Positions 53,896 through 63,237 of a stretch of 64,000 nt of DNA are shown here, piece by piece. Source of the stretch: Pachysolen tannophilus NRRL Y-2460 (Eukaryota > Ascomycota > Pichiomycetes > Alaninales > Pachysolenaceae). Numbering within the stretch: the stretch's first letter is position 1; every line of letters begins with the position of its first letter. Made by a program: the position numbers and the translations under genes. The stretch spans positions 289,559 to 353,558 of the forward strand of contig KV454014.1 of assembly GCA_001661245.1 (NCBI GenBank). The letters run 5' to 3'. The notes under the pieces are model-generated. The model was not told the origin of the DNA and ran no database searches. It worked only from the letters and a program-made list of their open reading frames with translations.

Positions 53896-55056
53896 TCAAA
53901 GATCAGGAGAAACCAAGACTTTAATATGTTTATCTTTATGGTTGATCAATTCTAAGAAACCTTCCTGGACAGCATTTTCAAGACCTATCCTACCAGTAAT
54001 CAATGTCTTAACTTTTTCGATATCGATATCACCAGAATCCATTTTTTCAATTACTTTTCTAAAATCTTCAGTTGTATAACCTAAGGAGCCAACAGTATAA
54101 TTTTCATGTAATGTGATATCCATGACATAATGATCAACTGGTTTATCGGCCCAAATAGCAACATTACAAGCAACACCACGGGATCTTAAAGCATGTATAG
54201 AAGTTCTATAAGTAATTGGTAAACCAGAACAATCAAAAGTTGCATCGAACCCTGCTCCACTTGTAGTCAATTTTTTCAAAGATGCAATACCTTGCAGCTC
54301 ATCTTCTTGACTTGGATCAAAAACAATTGCTCCCAATGCAGCAGCTCTTTCTCTTCTGATTTTAGCTGGTTCTGAACAAATGATTCTACCAGCTTTATGA
54401 CCTTGAAGACATAATATAGTTGCCAAACCAATTGGACCTGCACCAATAACCAAAGCATCTTTACCCTCACCAAATCCACCATCGACAAAGTTGGTGGTAA
54501 GCTCAATCGCATGCCATGCAACACTTAATGGTTCAACCAATGCTGCGACATCAAGTGATACTTTATTTCTTGGAATTTTCAAAATATGGGAAGCCCCATA
54601 TACAACATATTCACTAAGAGCACCATTATCAACACCTAAACCACAAAAATTTAAATCTTTACAACAATTTGAAAAACCTTGTTTACAAGCATCACATTTT
54701 GGTTCATTGACATAAGGATTATTCTCTTTATAACGATGCCTATCTGTACAATGACCAGTAGCTTCAACAACAACATGGTCTCCAGGTACCAAATGAGTAA
54801 CTCCAGGACCAACTTCTTCAACAACACCTGAAAATTCATGCCCCAACGTCAACGGAAGCTTCTTATTGGAGATCTTATCACCAGTAGTGGCTGCATTTTG
54901 TAAGAAAATAGGACCTTCATACTCATGTAAATCCGTACCACAAATTCCGCAGAAACCAATCTTAACCAAGACATCATCTGGATTCTTGATAGTTGGTTTC
55001 GGAATTTCTTTTGAAAAACGAAGATCTTTAGCACCGTAATATAATAATCCTCTCAT
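53896..55056 (-). CDS. BDH1: Zinc (R,R)-2,3-butanediol dehydrogenase (Bdh1 type)
   Basis: Medium-chain dehydrogenase that interconverts acetoin and 2,3-butanediol with NAD(H) in the cytosol. The ATG at 55056 (MRGLLYYGAKDLRFS) gives 386 residues, close to S. cerevisiae Bdh1 (382). Catalytic zinc region CGICGTDLHEYEGP and GHEFSGVVEEVG; structural zinc cysteines in CDACKQGFSNCC; NAD site GAGPIGLATILCLQ. TGDHVV-like VPGDHVVVEA is typical of the subfamily. It lies between APC1 and PSD1, which are close neighbours in S. cerevisiae without it. Bdh1 versus its paralogue Bdh2 cannot be separated with certainty. The convergent APC1 end is 228 bp away. Confidence 0.88.
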   Translation of the reverse strand: MRGLLYYGAKDLRFSKEIPKPTIKNPDDVLVKIGFCGICGTDLHEYEGPIFLQNAATTGDKISNKKLPLTLGHEFSGVVEEVGPGVTHLVPGDHVVVEATGHCTDRHRYKENNPYVNEPKCDACKQGFSNCCKDLNFCGLGVDNGALSEYVVYGASHILKIPRNKVSLDVAALVEPLSVAWHAIELTTNFVDGGFGEGKDALVIGAGPIGLATILCLQGHKAGRIICSEPAKIRRERAAALGAIVFDPSQEDELQGIASLKKLTTSGAGFDATFDCSGLPITYRTSIHALRSRGVACNVAIWADKPVDHYVMDITLHENYTVGSLGYTTEDFRKVIEKMDSGDIDIEKVKTLITGRIGLENAVQEGFLELINHKDKHIKVLVSPDL

Positions 55057-55637
55057 TTTGAAATTGATAAAATTGATGATTGGAAATGGAAATGGAAATA
55101 GCAAAAAAAAAAAAAAGCAAATGAAAGAGAAAAAAATATTTAATACTTCATGATTTCCAGCTTCATTTATATACTAATGAAATGTATATACTTACTATAT
55201 ACATATTTCATTACATATATTTGCAGTATTCAAGATAAGCAGGCAACAGGTAAACCTACTACCCACTTAACACCACATTTCTTACATGTTCCTCTTGTAA
55301 TATTGGAGACAAAAGATATGGTCATTTAAAACCCAAAATCGTATAAAAAGACTGAAAAATGGTCTGCTCTTTATTTTCTCCAACTATTTAGGAATTAGTA
55401 CTTTTCATGCATTATTGTGCATGATGCGTTTTTCGGAGTAGAAAGAATCGTACCAAGAAAATGAGTTGTATCATAAAAGATTGTCAAATTGTAAGTAATA
55501 ATAAGTTAACGGTATATAGAGAATAAAGGCTTTTGCCAAAACTTTAAAAGAGCAAGCATGCTAATAACTAAAAGTCAAAAAAAGGAAAAATAATAATAAT
55601 AATAAAAAGAAAAAAAAAAAAAAAAGAAAAAGTTCTA
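55057..55637. promoter_or_regulatory. BDH1 promoter / PSD1 3' region
   Basis: No gene. A perfect CATGCA-TTATTG-TGCATG hairpin lies near 55408-55425, followed by TTTTTCGGAG. A and AAT tracts precede the PSD1 stop. Confidence 0.4.
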
Positions 55638-57383
55638 TTATTGATTACTATTCAGAACTATATCTCCGATTGTTTGTCCTACTTTAACGTAATCCCCATT
55701 TTCTATATTAAACTTAAAATTGGAAGGTGCTTCGAATACCAATACAACCGTTGATCCTAATTTAAAACCACCCACTTCTTCACCTTTTATCAATGGTTTA
55801 CCTCCTAAAAGCTGACTAGCTTTTGAATAAGTGGCTTCATAACAAGTATTTTTTTGAACTTTTTTAAAATTGTTGACGGAAGAGTTAGTGTTTGAAATAT
55901 CCGAATCCGAAGAAGTAGATAAAGAGGGATAAGTTGGATTTTCATAAATATTATTTGTTATTAAATTTTTATCAAAATTTATCTTTATACTTCCCACATT
56001 TGTAGCACCTACTGGAGTCATACTGAAAAATCCATATTTCCAATAACCTAACAATGCAACTCTTTCATTTAATATAAACAATCCACTAAGTGTTCTTTGG
56101 AAATATGGAGCAACAGAATATAATTCTCCAACAAAATGTCTTCTTAAAGTTGTTACCCAATTTGTTGGAGAATGAAATCTATGATAATCACCTGGTGATA
56201 AATAAATTACTGCAAAATAAAGATTTCCTCTTGAATTTTTAGTTACTTTATCAGTATCAATATCTCTTAATTCTTTATTAACTTTATCAATTTTAGTAGA
56301 AGAAGATTTTTCAATTGAAGCATCTCCTTCATCTTTATATTCAATTTCTTTAAAATGGAAATTACCACCACCAATAAGATCATCAACAGTATATGAAATA
56401 TTATTTAAATTTGCAAATTCTTCATCTCTTTTTAAATGTTCTAAAGATTCATCATCATTATCATTATCAAATGAAACTTCTTGAATAGGTGCTGCCAATT
56501 TATTTTCCTTTGTATTAATTCCCAACAAACTACTAACCGAATAAGTCATACCTTTGACTTGTTCAATTTCTCCATTATCAACAATTCCAAGTTTTAAAAT
56601 TTTACCATCACAAGGACTAACCAATAATGCATTTTTTTCAATTGGTCTAGCTTCTGGTTTAATATCTCTATAAAAAAATTCTCCTAAATTTTTAAATTTT
56701 GTTAAATCTTGTTCTCTAATTTCATTTAAATTAACTCCAAATAACATTGAATAAAATTTATAACCAGGAACTCTAAGCCAAATGGGTAATTCCACATCAT
56801 TAAATTTCCCCCATAATCTAGAAATCGATTTCAATGGTAATGTACTATATGCATAAAATTTCCATGAATTATTACGAGTTGGTCTAACCCCATTATCTAC
56901 TTCTTCTTTTTCATTATCCTTTTTGATCTTACTTACAATACCATATAATACAATTGAAATTGAACTTATTACGAAAAAATTTCTGAAAACTTTTTTCGAT
57001 TTTTGAAATTGTTTTTGTTCTCCATTTTTTGAGTTCCCATTATTATTTGAATTAGTTGAGAAAAACCTCCTACTAAACTTTAATTTTTCAGATTTTGATA
57101 ATGATGAAAATAATCGCTTATTTGTATTATTAACAGAACTATAGTATAAAATATTCCTTTTAGGTCTAGGAATCTTGGGAAAGTTATAAGTATATCTATA
57201 ATTATCCAATTCGTTCAGAACCTCAGTAGCCCTAGTCAAGGGCTTAGAAATATTCATCTGATTCGCACCGCATACTTTCTTTTGATATTGTCTCTTGTGA
57301 ATATTTACAATGATTTTTTGATAACCATTTTTTTGAAATTTAACCGATTGAGGAGCTACCCCATAAAAAGTACCCAAAACCAT
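55638..57383 (-). CDS. PSD1: Phosphatidylserine decarboxylase 1, mitochondrial
   Basis: Inner-membrane enzyme that makes phosphatidylethanolamine from phosphatidylserine. 581 residues from the ATG at 57383. The Arg/Lys/Ser-rich N-terminal region is a presequence, then a transmembrane segment follows (NFFVISSISIVLYGIVSKI, about 137-155). Catalytic domain: FFYRDIKPEARPI, VSPCDGKILKLG, GDYHRFHSPTNWVTTLRRHF and VALLGYWKYGFFSMTPVGATNVGSI. Near the end GFKLGSTVVLVFEAP holds the LGST site (about 541), where self-cleavage makes the pyruvoyl group. A low-complexity insert separates the two halves of the domain (about 300-375). It is divergent from SGD1 through an unusual palindromic spacer. Confidence 0.96.
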   Translation of the reverse strand: MVLGTFYGVAPQSVKFQKNGYQKIIVNIHKRQYQKKVCGANQMNISKPLTRATEVLNELDNYRYTYNFPKIPRPKRNILYYSSVNNTNKRLFSSLSKSEKLKFSRRFFSTNSNNNGNSKNGEQKQFQKSKKVFRNFFVISSISIVLYGIVSKIKKDNEKEEVDNGVRPTRNNSWKFYAYSTLPLKSISRLWGKFNDVELPIWLRVPGYKFYSMLFGVNLNEIREQDLTKFKNLGEFFYRDIKPEARPIEKNALLVSPCDGKILKLGIVDNGEIEQVKGMTYSVSSLLGINTKENKLAAPIQEVSFDNDNDDESLEHLKRDEEFANLNNISYTVDDLIGGGNFHFKEIEYKDEGDASIEKSSSTKIDKVNKELRDIDTDKVTKNSRGNLYFAVIYLSPGDYHRFHSPTNWVTTLRRHFVGELYSVAPYFQRTLSGLFILNERVALLGYWKYGFFSMTPVGATNVGSIKINFDKNLITNNIYENPTYPSLSTSSDSDISNTNSSVNNFKKVQKNTCYEATYSKASQLLGGKPLIKGEEVGGFKLGSTVVLVFEAPSNFKFNIENGDYVKVGQTIGDIVLNSNQ

Positions 57384-57640
57384 AATCAACCAAATAGACC
57401 AACAAAGAAAAAAAAAAACCTAACAATCACACACACAGACACACTCCTACTTACTTCACAATCACTCACTCAAAACAACTCTTATTCTTCAATTGTAAAC
57501 AATGTAAACAATTAAAAAGAAAAAGCAAAAAAAAAAAAAGAATTTACAGATCTTCTTCCATCTTGTCAACAACACAATTTTTCTTTCCAAAGCCAAAAAA
57601 GAAAATGCATGTGACAAAAAAAAAAAATTAGAGATTCGGA

Positions 57641-57918
57641 TACCGAAACCGGTAATTCACGCTCAATTTGGGCTACATTTCCTTAAATGGAAGTCTTTTA
57701 AAAAAGAGTTTCCTATTAGGAATACACTAGGGCTGCAGAGGATTTTCAAAAAAGGGGCTTTATTTGGAGAACAAAATTTTTTGTAAAAAGCCCCTAAAAT
57801 TAAAGGGCGATCTTTAGTTCACTATTACTGCATTCGGACAGAATTCCTAATAAGGAAATTTATAATTTTTAATTTACAAAATTACCGAATATGGGTTTGG
57901 AGTTACCGGTTTTGGTAA
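57641..57918. repeat. 278-bp nested imperfect palindrome
   Basis: Arm A TACCGAAACCGGTAA (57641-57655) matches the inverse of 57903-57917 at 14 of 15 bases. Arm B (57709-57723) matches the inverse of 57843-57858 with one inserted base. Arm C AAAGGGGCTTTA (57751-57762) faces TAAAAAGCCCCT (57784-57795). All three pairs are centred within about 10 bp of 57778. Confidence 0.75.
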
Positions 57919-57972
57919 CTCATCTTTTTTTTTTCTCTATAGAGAGAGAAGCAGAAGCTCTCTCTCATACAA

Positions 57973-57983
57973 AAAATTTTTCA
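57973..57983 (+). promoter_or_regulatory. RRPE-like element upstream of SGD1
   Basis: AAAATTTTTCA, 73 bp before the SGD1 ATG, fits the ribosomal-RNA-processing element bound by Stb3 in S. cerevisiae. It suits a ribosome-assembly gene. Confidence 0.5.
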
Positions 57984-58055
57984 GTTTTTAAAGGTATCTG
58001 TGGTATTAAAGAGACAACGAACTAACGAGAATACCTAAAGTCTTGGTCCGTGGAT

Positions 58056-60785
58056 ATGAGTAGACGAGGTAATGATGAGGGGCACCTGATTAGGTTGCCT
58101 GGGTCTTTGCTTGATCAAATCAGAGAAAAAGAGGAAAAAGGTGATTATGGTACGGATAAAAGATATGATAGTTTAAATAATAATAAGAAAAGAAAGATAG
58201 TGAAGAAAGAGTTGAGTAGAAAGGATAGGAGGAAGAAAGAGAGGCAAGAGACAAAATTGAAAAAAAAAGTTCCTTTGAAAACTAATCATAAAAGTGGTGG
58301 CAGTATAGAATTTGGTAAAGTATCGAGGAAAGATATATCTGATGATGAAGAAATAAGTGATAATAATGTTACTGATACTTGGGAAGCTTTGAAAGCACTG
58401 AAATCTAAGAAACAACAGGAAATTAATGAGGAGGAGGAGGAGGAGGTTTCAGAATTGGAAGCTGAGTTTGATGGGTTTTCAGATGAGGAAGATATAGAGG
58501 ATGAAGTAAATCATACCTCTGTTGAGGAAACCATGGCTGCTTTACAAGCTCTCAAAAACAAAAAAAATAAAATTCCAATACAACAGAAACAAGTAAATAA
58601 AGTAAATTCAAAGAAAGGAAGTAAGAATCACGCACAAGTGGATCAAATGACAAAAGAGTTATTGAAAAAAGATGAAGAAGAAATTGATTATTTTGCTAAA
58701 AAACTTGGGTTGAAAAAAGGTCAAAAATTGAATAAGGAAAATGATGAATTGGATTATTTATTAGAAGGTTTAGATTCTGATCTTGATCATAATTCAATAG
58801 AATCCGATGATGAAGAGAAACAGGGAAAAGTAGAATTACCTTGGTCCTCCGATGATGAAATATCTGATTTTGATGAAATAGGCGAAGATGAAGAAGAAAG
58901 TGATTCATATTTGAACTCTGATAATGAAAATTCTTCCAATGAACCAAAACAGAAACCAAATCCATATATTCCAGCAAATAGTAATAATAATGGTTCTGGG
59001 AAAGCTGTTGAACTGAAAGAAAAATATGTTCCTCCTTATTTACGTAAACAATTAGAATTGCAAAACTCTCAGGAATCTCAAGAAGTTTTGAATTTAAAGT
59101 TGCAAATAAGAGGTCCTTTAAATAGATTAACTGAAGCAAATATGCAATCCACAGTTAGTATTATAAATCAATTATATGATTCTAACCCAAGGAAAATTGT
59201 CAATGAAGTATTAGTTGAACTTATCTTATTAAATGTATTACACCAGGATAAGAGAACAGATGTGTTTATTTTAAGTTATGCTTGTTTAATCAATTCTGTA
59301 TATAGATTACAAGGTGTTGAATTTGGTGCTTATTTTATTCAAGAATTGATAATGAAGTTACAGGATTTTGAAAATAATCCTGATAAGATGAAAAATAAAG
59401 AATTGGTGAATTTAATCTCAATATTAGGTTATTGTTATATTTTTGGTTTGATAAGTTGTAAAATATTATACGATGTGATTAAACAAAAATTAATTTCATC
59501 ATCAACTGATATTACTGAGCTAAAAATTGAAATGTTATTACAATTAATCAAAATTAGTGGTTCTCAAATGAGGTCTGATGATCCATCCTCGTTGAAGGAT
59601 ATTATATTAAATTTAACCAGAAAAATTAATGATCAAGAAAAGGAAAAAGGTGAAAAATCGAATTCAAGAACCCGTTACTTGATCAATGTAATATCTGATT
59701 TAAGAAATAATAAATTGAAAAGTGGTAATGATATCAATGGAAATACATCACAGATGATAATTAGAATGAAGAAATTTCTTGGATCTATAAATCACAACAA
59801 GTTTCATGATCCAATACAAGTTTCATTAGACGATATCGAAAATATTGAGCAAAAGGGTAAATGGTGGTTAGTTGGATCTTCATGGAAGGGCAATACTGTC
59901 AACGAGAATACGGGAGATGTTATTAAAGACAGTGTTGTTGAAGTTAATGAAGATGTGATGAATGATATATTGGACTCTGCTGAACCAAATTGGTTAGAAT
60001 TAGCTAAAGCTCAAAGAATGAATACTGATATTAGAAGAGCAATTTTCATAAGTATAATGTCAGCTAGTGATTTTGCTGATGCTTTTGAAAAGTTAAATAA
60101 GTTACAATTGAAAAGACAACAAGAAAGAGAAATTCCAAAAATTTTAACACATTGTGTATCAATTGAAAAAACTTATAACCCATATTATGCATTTTTAGCT
60201 AAGAAATTATGTGGAAGTCATAGCATGAGAAAGACATTTCAATTCAACTTATGGGACTTGATTAAAGAACTTGAAGGCAATGAAGATAATGAAGGTCACG
60301 AACATGATTTACTACTCAAATTGGATAGAGGAGCAAAGGAAGATAACGAAGAATTAACATTACAAAAAATATTGAATCTTGGTAGATTATATGGTGTTTT
60401 AATTGCTGAAGGTTCTCTTCCATTAAATATCTTGAGAGTAGTTGATTTTTTAACATCATCTCTGGATACAATAATCTTTGTTGAAATTTTATTGGTTACT
60501 TTTTTGAATCAAGTGGCCAAGAAATCAGAAATTTCTCTGTTTGGTGCTGGTAAAAGCAATCTGAACAAAAAGGGAGATCTAGAAGATTTAAGATTTGAAG
60601 ATAATTTGATCATTGAAAAAATTCTGAGTTGTAAAGAAGAACCATTATTATTGAAAAGTTTACAATATTTTTTACAAGATAAAATAAAGTTGAGTGATTT
60701 TATCAAGAATAAACGAGAAAGGAAAAGGATTGAATGGGCTTGTGATTCTATTTGTGAAGTTATTGACGAGTTTTTAAAAGCATAA
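58056..60785 (+). CDS. SGD1: Sgd1 (NOM1-type) nucleolar MIF4G/MA3 protein
   Basis: Nucleolar factor for 40S ribosome assembly; human homologue NOM1. The ATG at 58056 (MSRRGNDEGHLIRLPGSLL) gives 909 residues, near S. cerevisiae Sgd1 (899). A basic Lys/Arg-rich start (KKELSRKDRRKKERQ) and long acidic Ser/Asp/Glu stretches come first. KEKYVPPYLRKQLE leads into the MIF4G domain from about residue 345 (LKLQIRGPLNRLTEANM, RTDVFILSYACLINSVYRLQG). The C-terminal MA3 domain starts about residue 657 (TDIRRAIFISIMSASDFADAFEKL). Two related motifs (TDTWEALKALKSKK, VEETMAALQALKNKK) form a short internal repeat near 110-170. Confidence 0.93.
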   Translation: MSRRGNDEGHLIRLPGSLLDQIREKEEKGDYGTDKRYDSLNNNKKRKIVKKELSRKDRRKKERQETKLKKKVPLKTNHKSGGSIEFGKVSRKDISDDEEISDNNVTDTWEALKALKSKKQQEINEEEEEEVSELEAEFDGFSDEEDIEDEVNHTSVEETMAALQALKNKKNKIPIQQKQVNKVNSKKGSKNHAQVDQMTKELLKKDEEEIDYFAKKLGLKKGQKLNKENDELDYLLEGLDSDLDHNSIESDDEEKQGKVELPWSSDDEISDFDEIGEDEEESDSYLNSDNENSSNEPKQKPNPYIPANSNNNGSGKAVELKEKYVPPYLRKQLELQNSQESQEVLNLKLQIRGPLNRLTEANMQSTVSIINQLYDSNPRKIVNEVLVELILLNVLHQDKRTDVFILSYACLINSVYRLQGVEFGAYFIQELIMKLQDFENNPDKMKNKELVNLISILGYCYIFGLISCKILYDVIKQKLISSSTDITELKIEMLLQLIKISGSQMRSDDPSSLKDIILNLTRKINDQEKEKGEKSNSRTRYLINVISDLRNNKLKSGNDINGNTSQMIIRMKKFLGSINHNKFHDPIQVSLDDIENIEQKGKWWLVGSSWKGNTVNENTGDVIKDSVVEVNEDVMNDILDSAEPNWLELAKAQRMNTDIRRAIFISIMSASDFADAFEKLNKLQLKRQQEREIPKILTHCVSIEKTYNPYYAFLAKKLCGSHSMRKTFQFNLWDLIKELEGNEDNEGHEHDLLLKLDRGAKEDNEELTLQKILNLGRLYGVLIAEGSLPLNILRVVDFLTSSLDTIIFVEILLVTFLNQVAKKSEISLFGAGKSNLNKKGDLEDLRFEDNLIIEKILSCKEEPLLLKSLQYFLQDKIKLSDFIKNKRERKRIEWACDSICEVIDEFLKA

Positions 60786-61011
60786 AAGAATCTTTTTACT
60801 TCATGTAAATTAGATTAAATTAGATTAGATTAGATTAATTATTATTATTATTATTTTTTTTGTTTTCCTTTTTTTATATGTAATTTTGTAAAACCAAATG
60901 CATACATCTCTCTATAAATGAATTAAAAGCAATTAAAAAAACAGAAATAAAAAAAAAATGAGAAATGAGAAATGTGAAATAAGAAATGAAAATAATGAAA
61001 AAAAAGTGTAA

Positions 61012-62358
61012 TCACCAAAATTTCCAACCATGAAGTTTTTCAACTCCAACGTAATCTTCGATTTCATCTCTGCTTTTAAGATTTATAAAATTTTCAACAT
61101 TTGAGAATTTTTTAATTTCTTCATCATTACTTGGAGTTAACATTCCTACACCTTTACCACCTAAAGTTGTTTGAAAAGTTTCAAAACCTTCTTTTGTCAA
61201 ATCTTCAATTAATCTAGTCATTTTCAATTTATCAACGTCATCATTCAATAACGTAATGGCACATCCACCACCACCTGCACCTGTTAATTTTGTCGCTCCA
61301 ACTTCCAATTCATCTGTCAAGAGTTTAACTTTATCCAAAGCAGGATGACTAACACCTAAAGAAATCAATAAACCTTGATTTATTCTAATTAATTCTCTTA
61401 AATTTTCCTTTGATTCTTCATTGAATGGTTTAATCATAATACTATATGCTTCACGTGTAACGTGTTCAATACTATCTAATATAGAATTGATCAGATTTGG
61501 GTATTCTTGAGTTAATCTTGAAACATTACCAACAAGTACAGCAGTTCTTCTTGGAATTTTTGTATTAGTTAAAAGTAAATTTAAAGATGGGAAATTTCTC
61601 ATTGAAGTTCTTACACTTGGTAATGATCCACCTTTCCTTTGAAACATTACTGCACCTCCATGGGAAGCACAAGCATTATCAATTCCTGAAGGAGTACCAT
61701 GAGTACATTTTTCACCCATTAATGACCATGAATCAATAAATTGACAATCTGAATTTTCTCCTGGGTTTAATTCATCTTTTGATAAAATTGCAGGGTTAAC
61801 ATGTCCTCCAATCAATGCTAAAGCAGATGAAATACAAACTATAATTGAAGCAGAAGAACCTAAACCTGCACCAATTGGTAAAGTAGATCTAACACAAAAA
61901 GTTAAACCTTTTGTATCTTCAAAACATAAATTTAAATAAAGATATAAAAAAGCATGCAGAGCAGAATAATGAGCAGTTGATTTAATATCAACAAGACATT
62001 TAGCCAACCCATCAACCAATTCAGGAGATATCTCACCTGTTGGACAAGGTCTTTCTTTACCAATAGAAGAGGTACCGCCAACACCAATATTATTAGAATC
62101 ATTATTATTATTAACACCAGTATTAACACCACGAACCAAGTACCAGGGCAAATCTGACCGCTTCCAAGAGTGCTTAAAATCTATATCAGGGAACTCCAAC
62201 GAAACAAAATCCTCATTCTCACTCAGAGAAACCAACAAGTACGTCCTCAAAGACAAAGCAGCTGCAATAGCAGGCTTATTATAAACAGCAGCATGTTCAC
62301 CAAAGATAATAACTTTACCTGGAGCAGATGTCAAAAACGGAGTCTGAATAAATACCAT
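61012..62358 (-). CDS. ERG12: Mevalonate kinase
   Basis: GHMP kinase that makes mevalonate 5-phosphate, the step after HMG-CoA reductase in sterol and isoprenoid synthesis. 448 residues, the usual yeast length. Motif 1 SAPGKVIIFGEHAAVYNKPA at the start; ATP-binding motif 2 LPIGAGLGSSASIIV (about 163), whose Ser/Gly loop holds phosphate; HGTPSGIDNACASHGGAV with the catalytic Asp; motif 3 KLTGAGGGGCAITLL near the end. An Asn/Gly/Ser-rich insert (about 78-95) is absent from most orthologues that I know of. Divergent from YTM1 and convergent with SGD1. No Upc2-type TCGTATA site is visible upstream. Confidence 0.96.
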   Translation of the reverse strand: MVFIQTPFLTSAPGKVIIFGEHAAVYNKPAIAAALSLRTYLLVSLSENEDFVSLEFPDIDFKHSWKRSDLPWYLVRGVNTGVNNNNDSNNIGVGGTSSIGKERPCPTGEISPELVDGLAKCLVDIKSTAHYSALHAFLYLYLNLCFEDTKGLTFCVRSTLPIGAGLGSSASIIVCISSALALIGGHVNPAILSKDELNPGENSDCQFIDSWSLMGEKCTHGTPSGIDNACASHGGAVMFQRKGGSLPSVRTSMRNFPSLNLLLTNTKIPRRTAVLVGNVSRLTQEYPNLINSILDSIEHVTREAYSIMIKPFNEESKENLRELIRINQGLLISLGVSHPALDKVKLLTDELEVGATKLTGAGGGGCAITLLNDDVDKLKMTRLIEDLTKEGFETFQTTLGGKGVGMLTPSNDEEIKKFSNVENFINLKSRDEIEDYVGVEKLHGWKFW

Positions 62359-63237
62359 GACAAAAAAACTTTTCCTTTCTCTTTCTCTATATATATATAA
62401 AACAAACCAAATGATTACAAAACTTTTCTTCCTCTTTTTTTTTGTTTCTTCTCTTCTAAACTTTCACCGTTCTATTCTCTAACTTTTTTTTTTTATATTT
62501 TTTTTACTTTTTTTTTGTTTTTAAAGATTTAATAATAATAATAAAAAAAAAAAAAAAAAATTCAAAAACTAGTTAAATTGCTAATCAATATGAATAGTTC
62601 ATCTAGATATCTAGCCCTTTTTCTTTTATATATATATATGTAGATATAGATATACCAATAAGCGAGTGTTGATTGGAAACTAATGAAATATCGTTTTGAT
62701 CTAATTATTATTTAAATAAATAAATTATAATTGACCCCCTTTGTTCTCTCTCGTTCATCACTAAAAACGAGATTCGCACATCAACATATATATAAAAGAA
62801 AGTAGTGACTGAGAACACAACAAAACTGAATATGGAAACATAATATGTTATTACACGACTATTACTTAAATGTTTTATAAAGTAGTGCATTAGACACACA
62901 AGAGTCCCAATCCAAATATTTGGGTTTGTAAAACACTACTTTAATAGTTTTTTTTAAAAGAGTAGTGTTTATAAAACACAAATAACTTGATTCAGTAGTT
63001 TGTGCTCTAACGACACGTCTTTTGTTTTTGCTAACAAAAATTTTTTTTTTTCGCGAATTTTTTTAAATTTTTTAAATTTTTTTTTTTTTTCTGTTTTTCC
63101 ACTCTAGTGCAAGGGCCTTGCTCTCTTTTACTATATAAAATTTTTCACTCTCTGGGGCAGAGAATAAGAAGAGATGAGGTATTAAAATAGTAAAATCGTA
63201 AAATAGATTCAAAGTTGATAGAATTTATGAATGGAAT
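62359..63237. promoter_or_regulatory. Divergent ERG12/YTM1 promoter region
   Basis: No gene. Four AGTAGTG words lie between 62800 and 62970, two of them forming an inverted pair (62931-62942 and 62959-62970). The perfect palindrome CCAAATATTTGG is at 62912-62923 and a T tract with TTCGCGAA at 63050-63057. RRPE and PAC-like sites sit next to YTM1. Confidence 0.5.
63137..63178 (+). promoter_or_regulatory. RRPE and PAC-like sites upstream of YTM1
   Basis: AAAATTTTTCA at 63137-63147 and GATGAG at 63173-63178 lie 60-101 bp before the YTM1 ATG. RRPE plus PAC is the paired signature of ribosome-biogenesis promoters in yeasts. The PAC core here is only partial. Confidence 0.5.

Larger units (their letters stand above)
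57384..58055. promoter_or_regulatory. Divergent PSD1/SGD1 promoter with nested inverted repeats
   Basis: No gene. Three pairs of inverted sequences are nested around about 57778 (57641-57918). SGD1-proximal elements are a GAGAGAG...CTCTCTC inverted pair (57942-57966) and an RRPE-like AAAATTTTTCA at 57973-57983. Confidence 0.65.
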
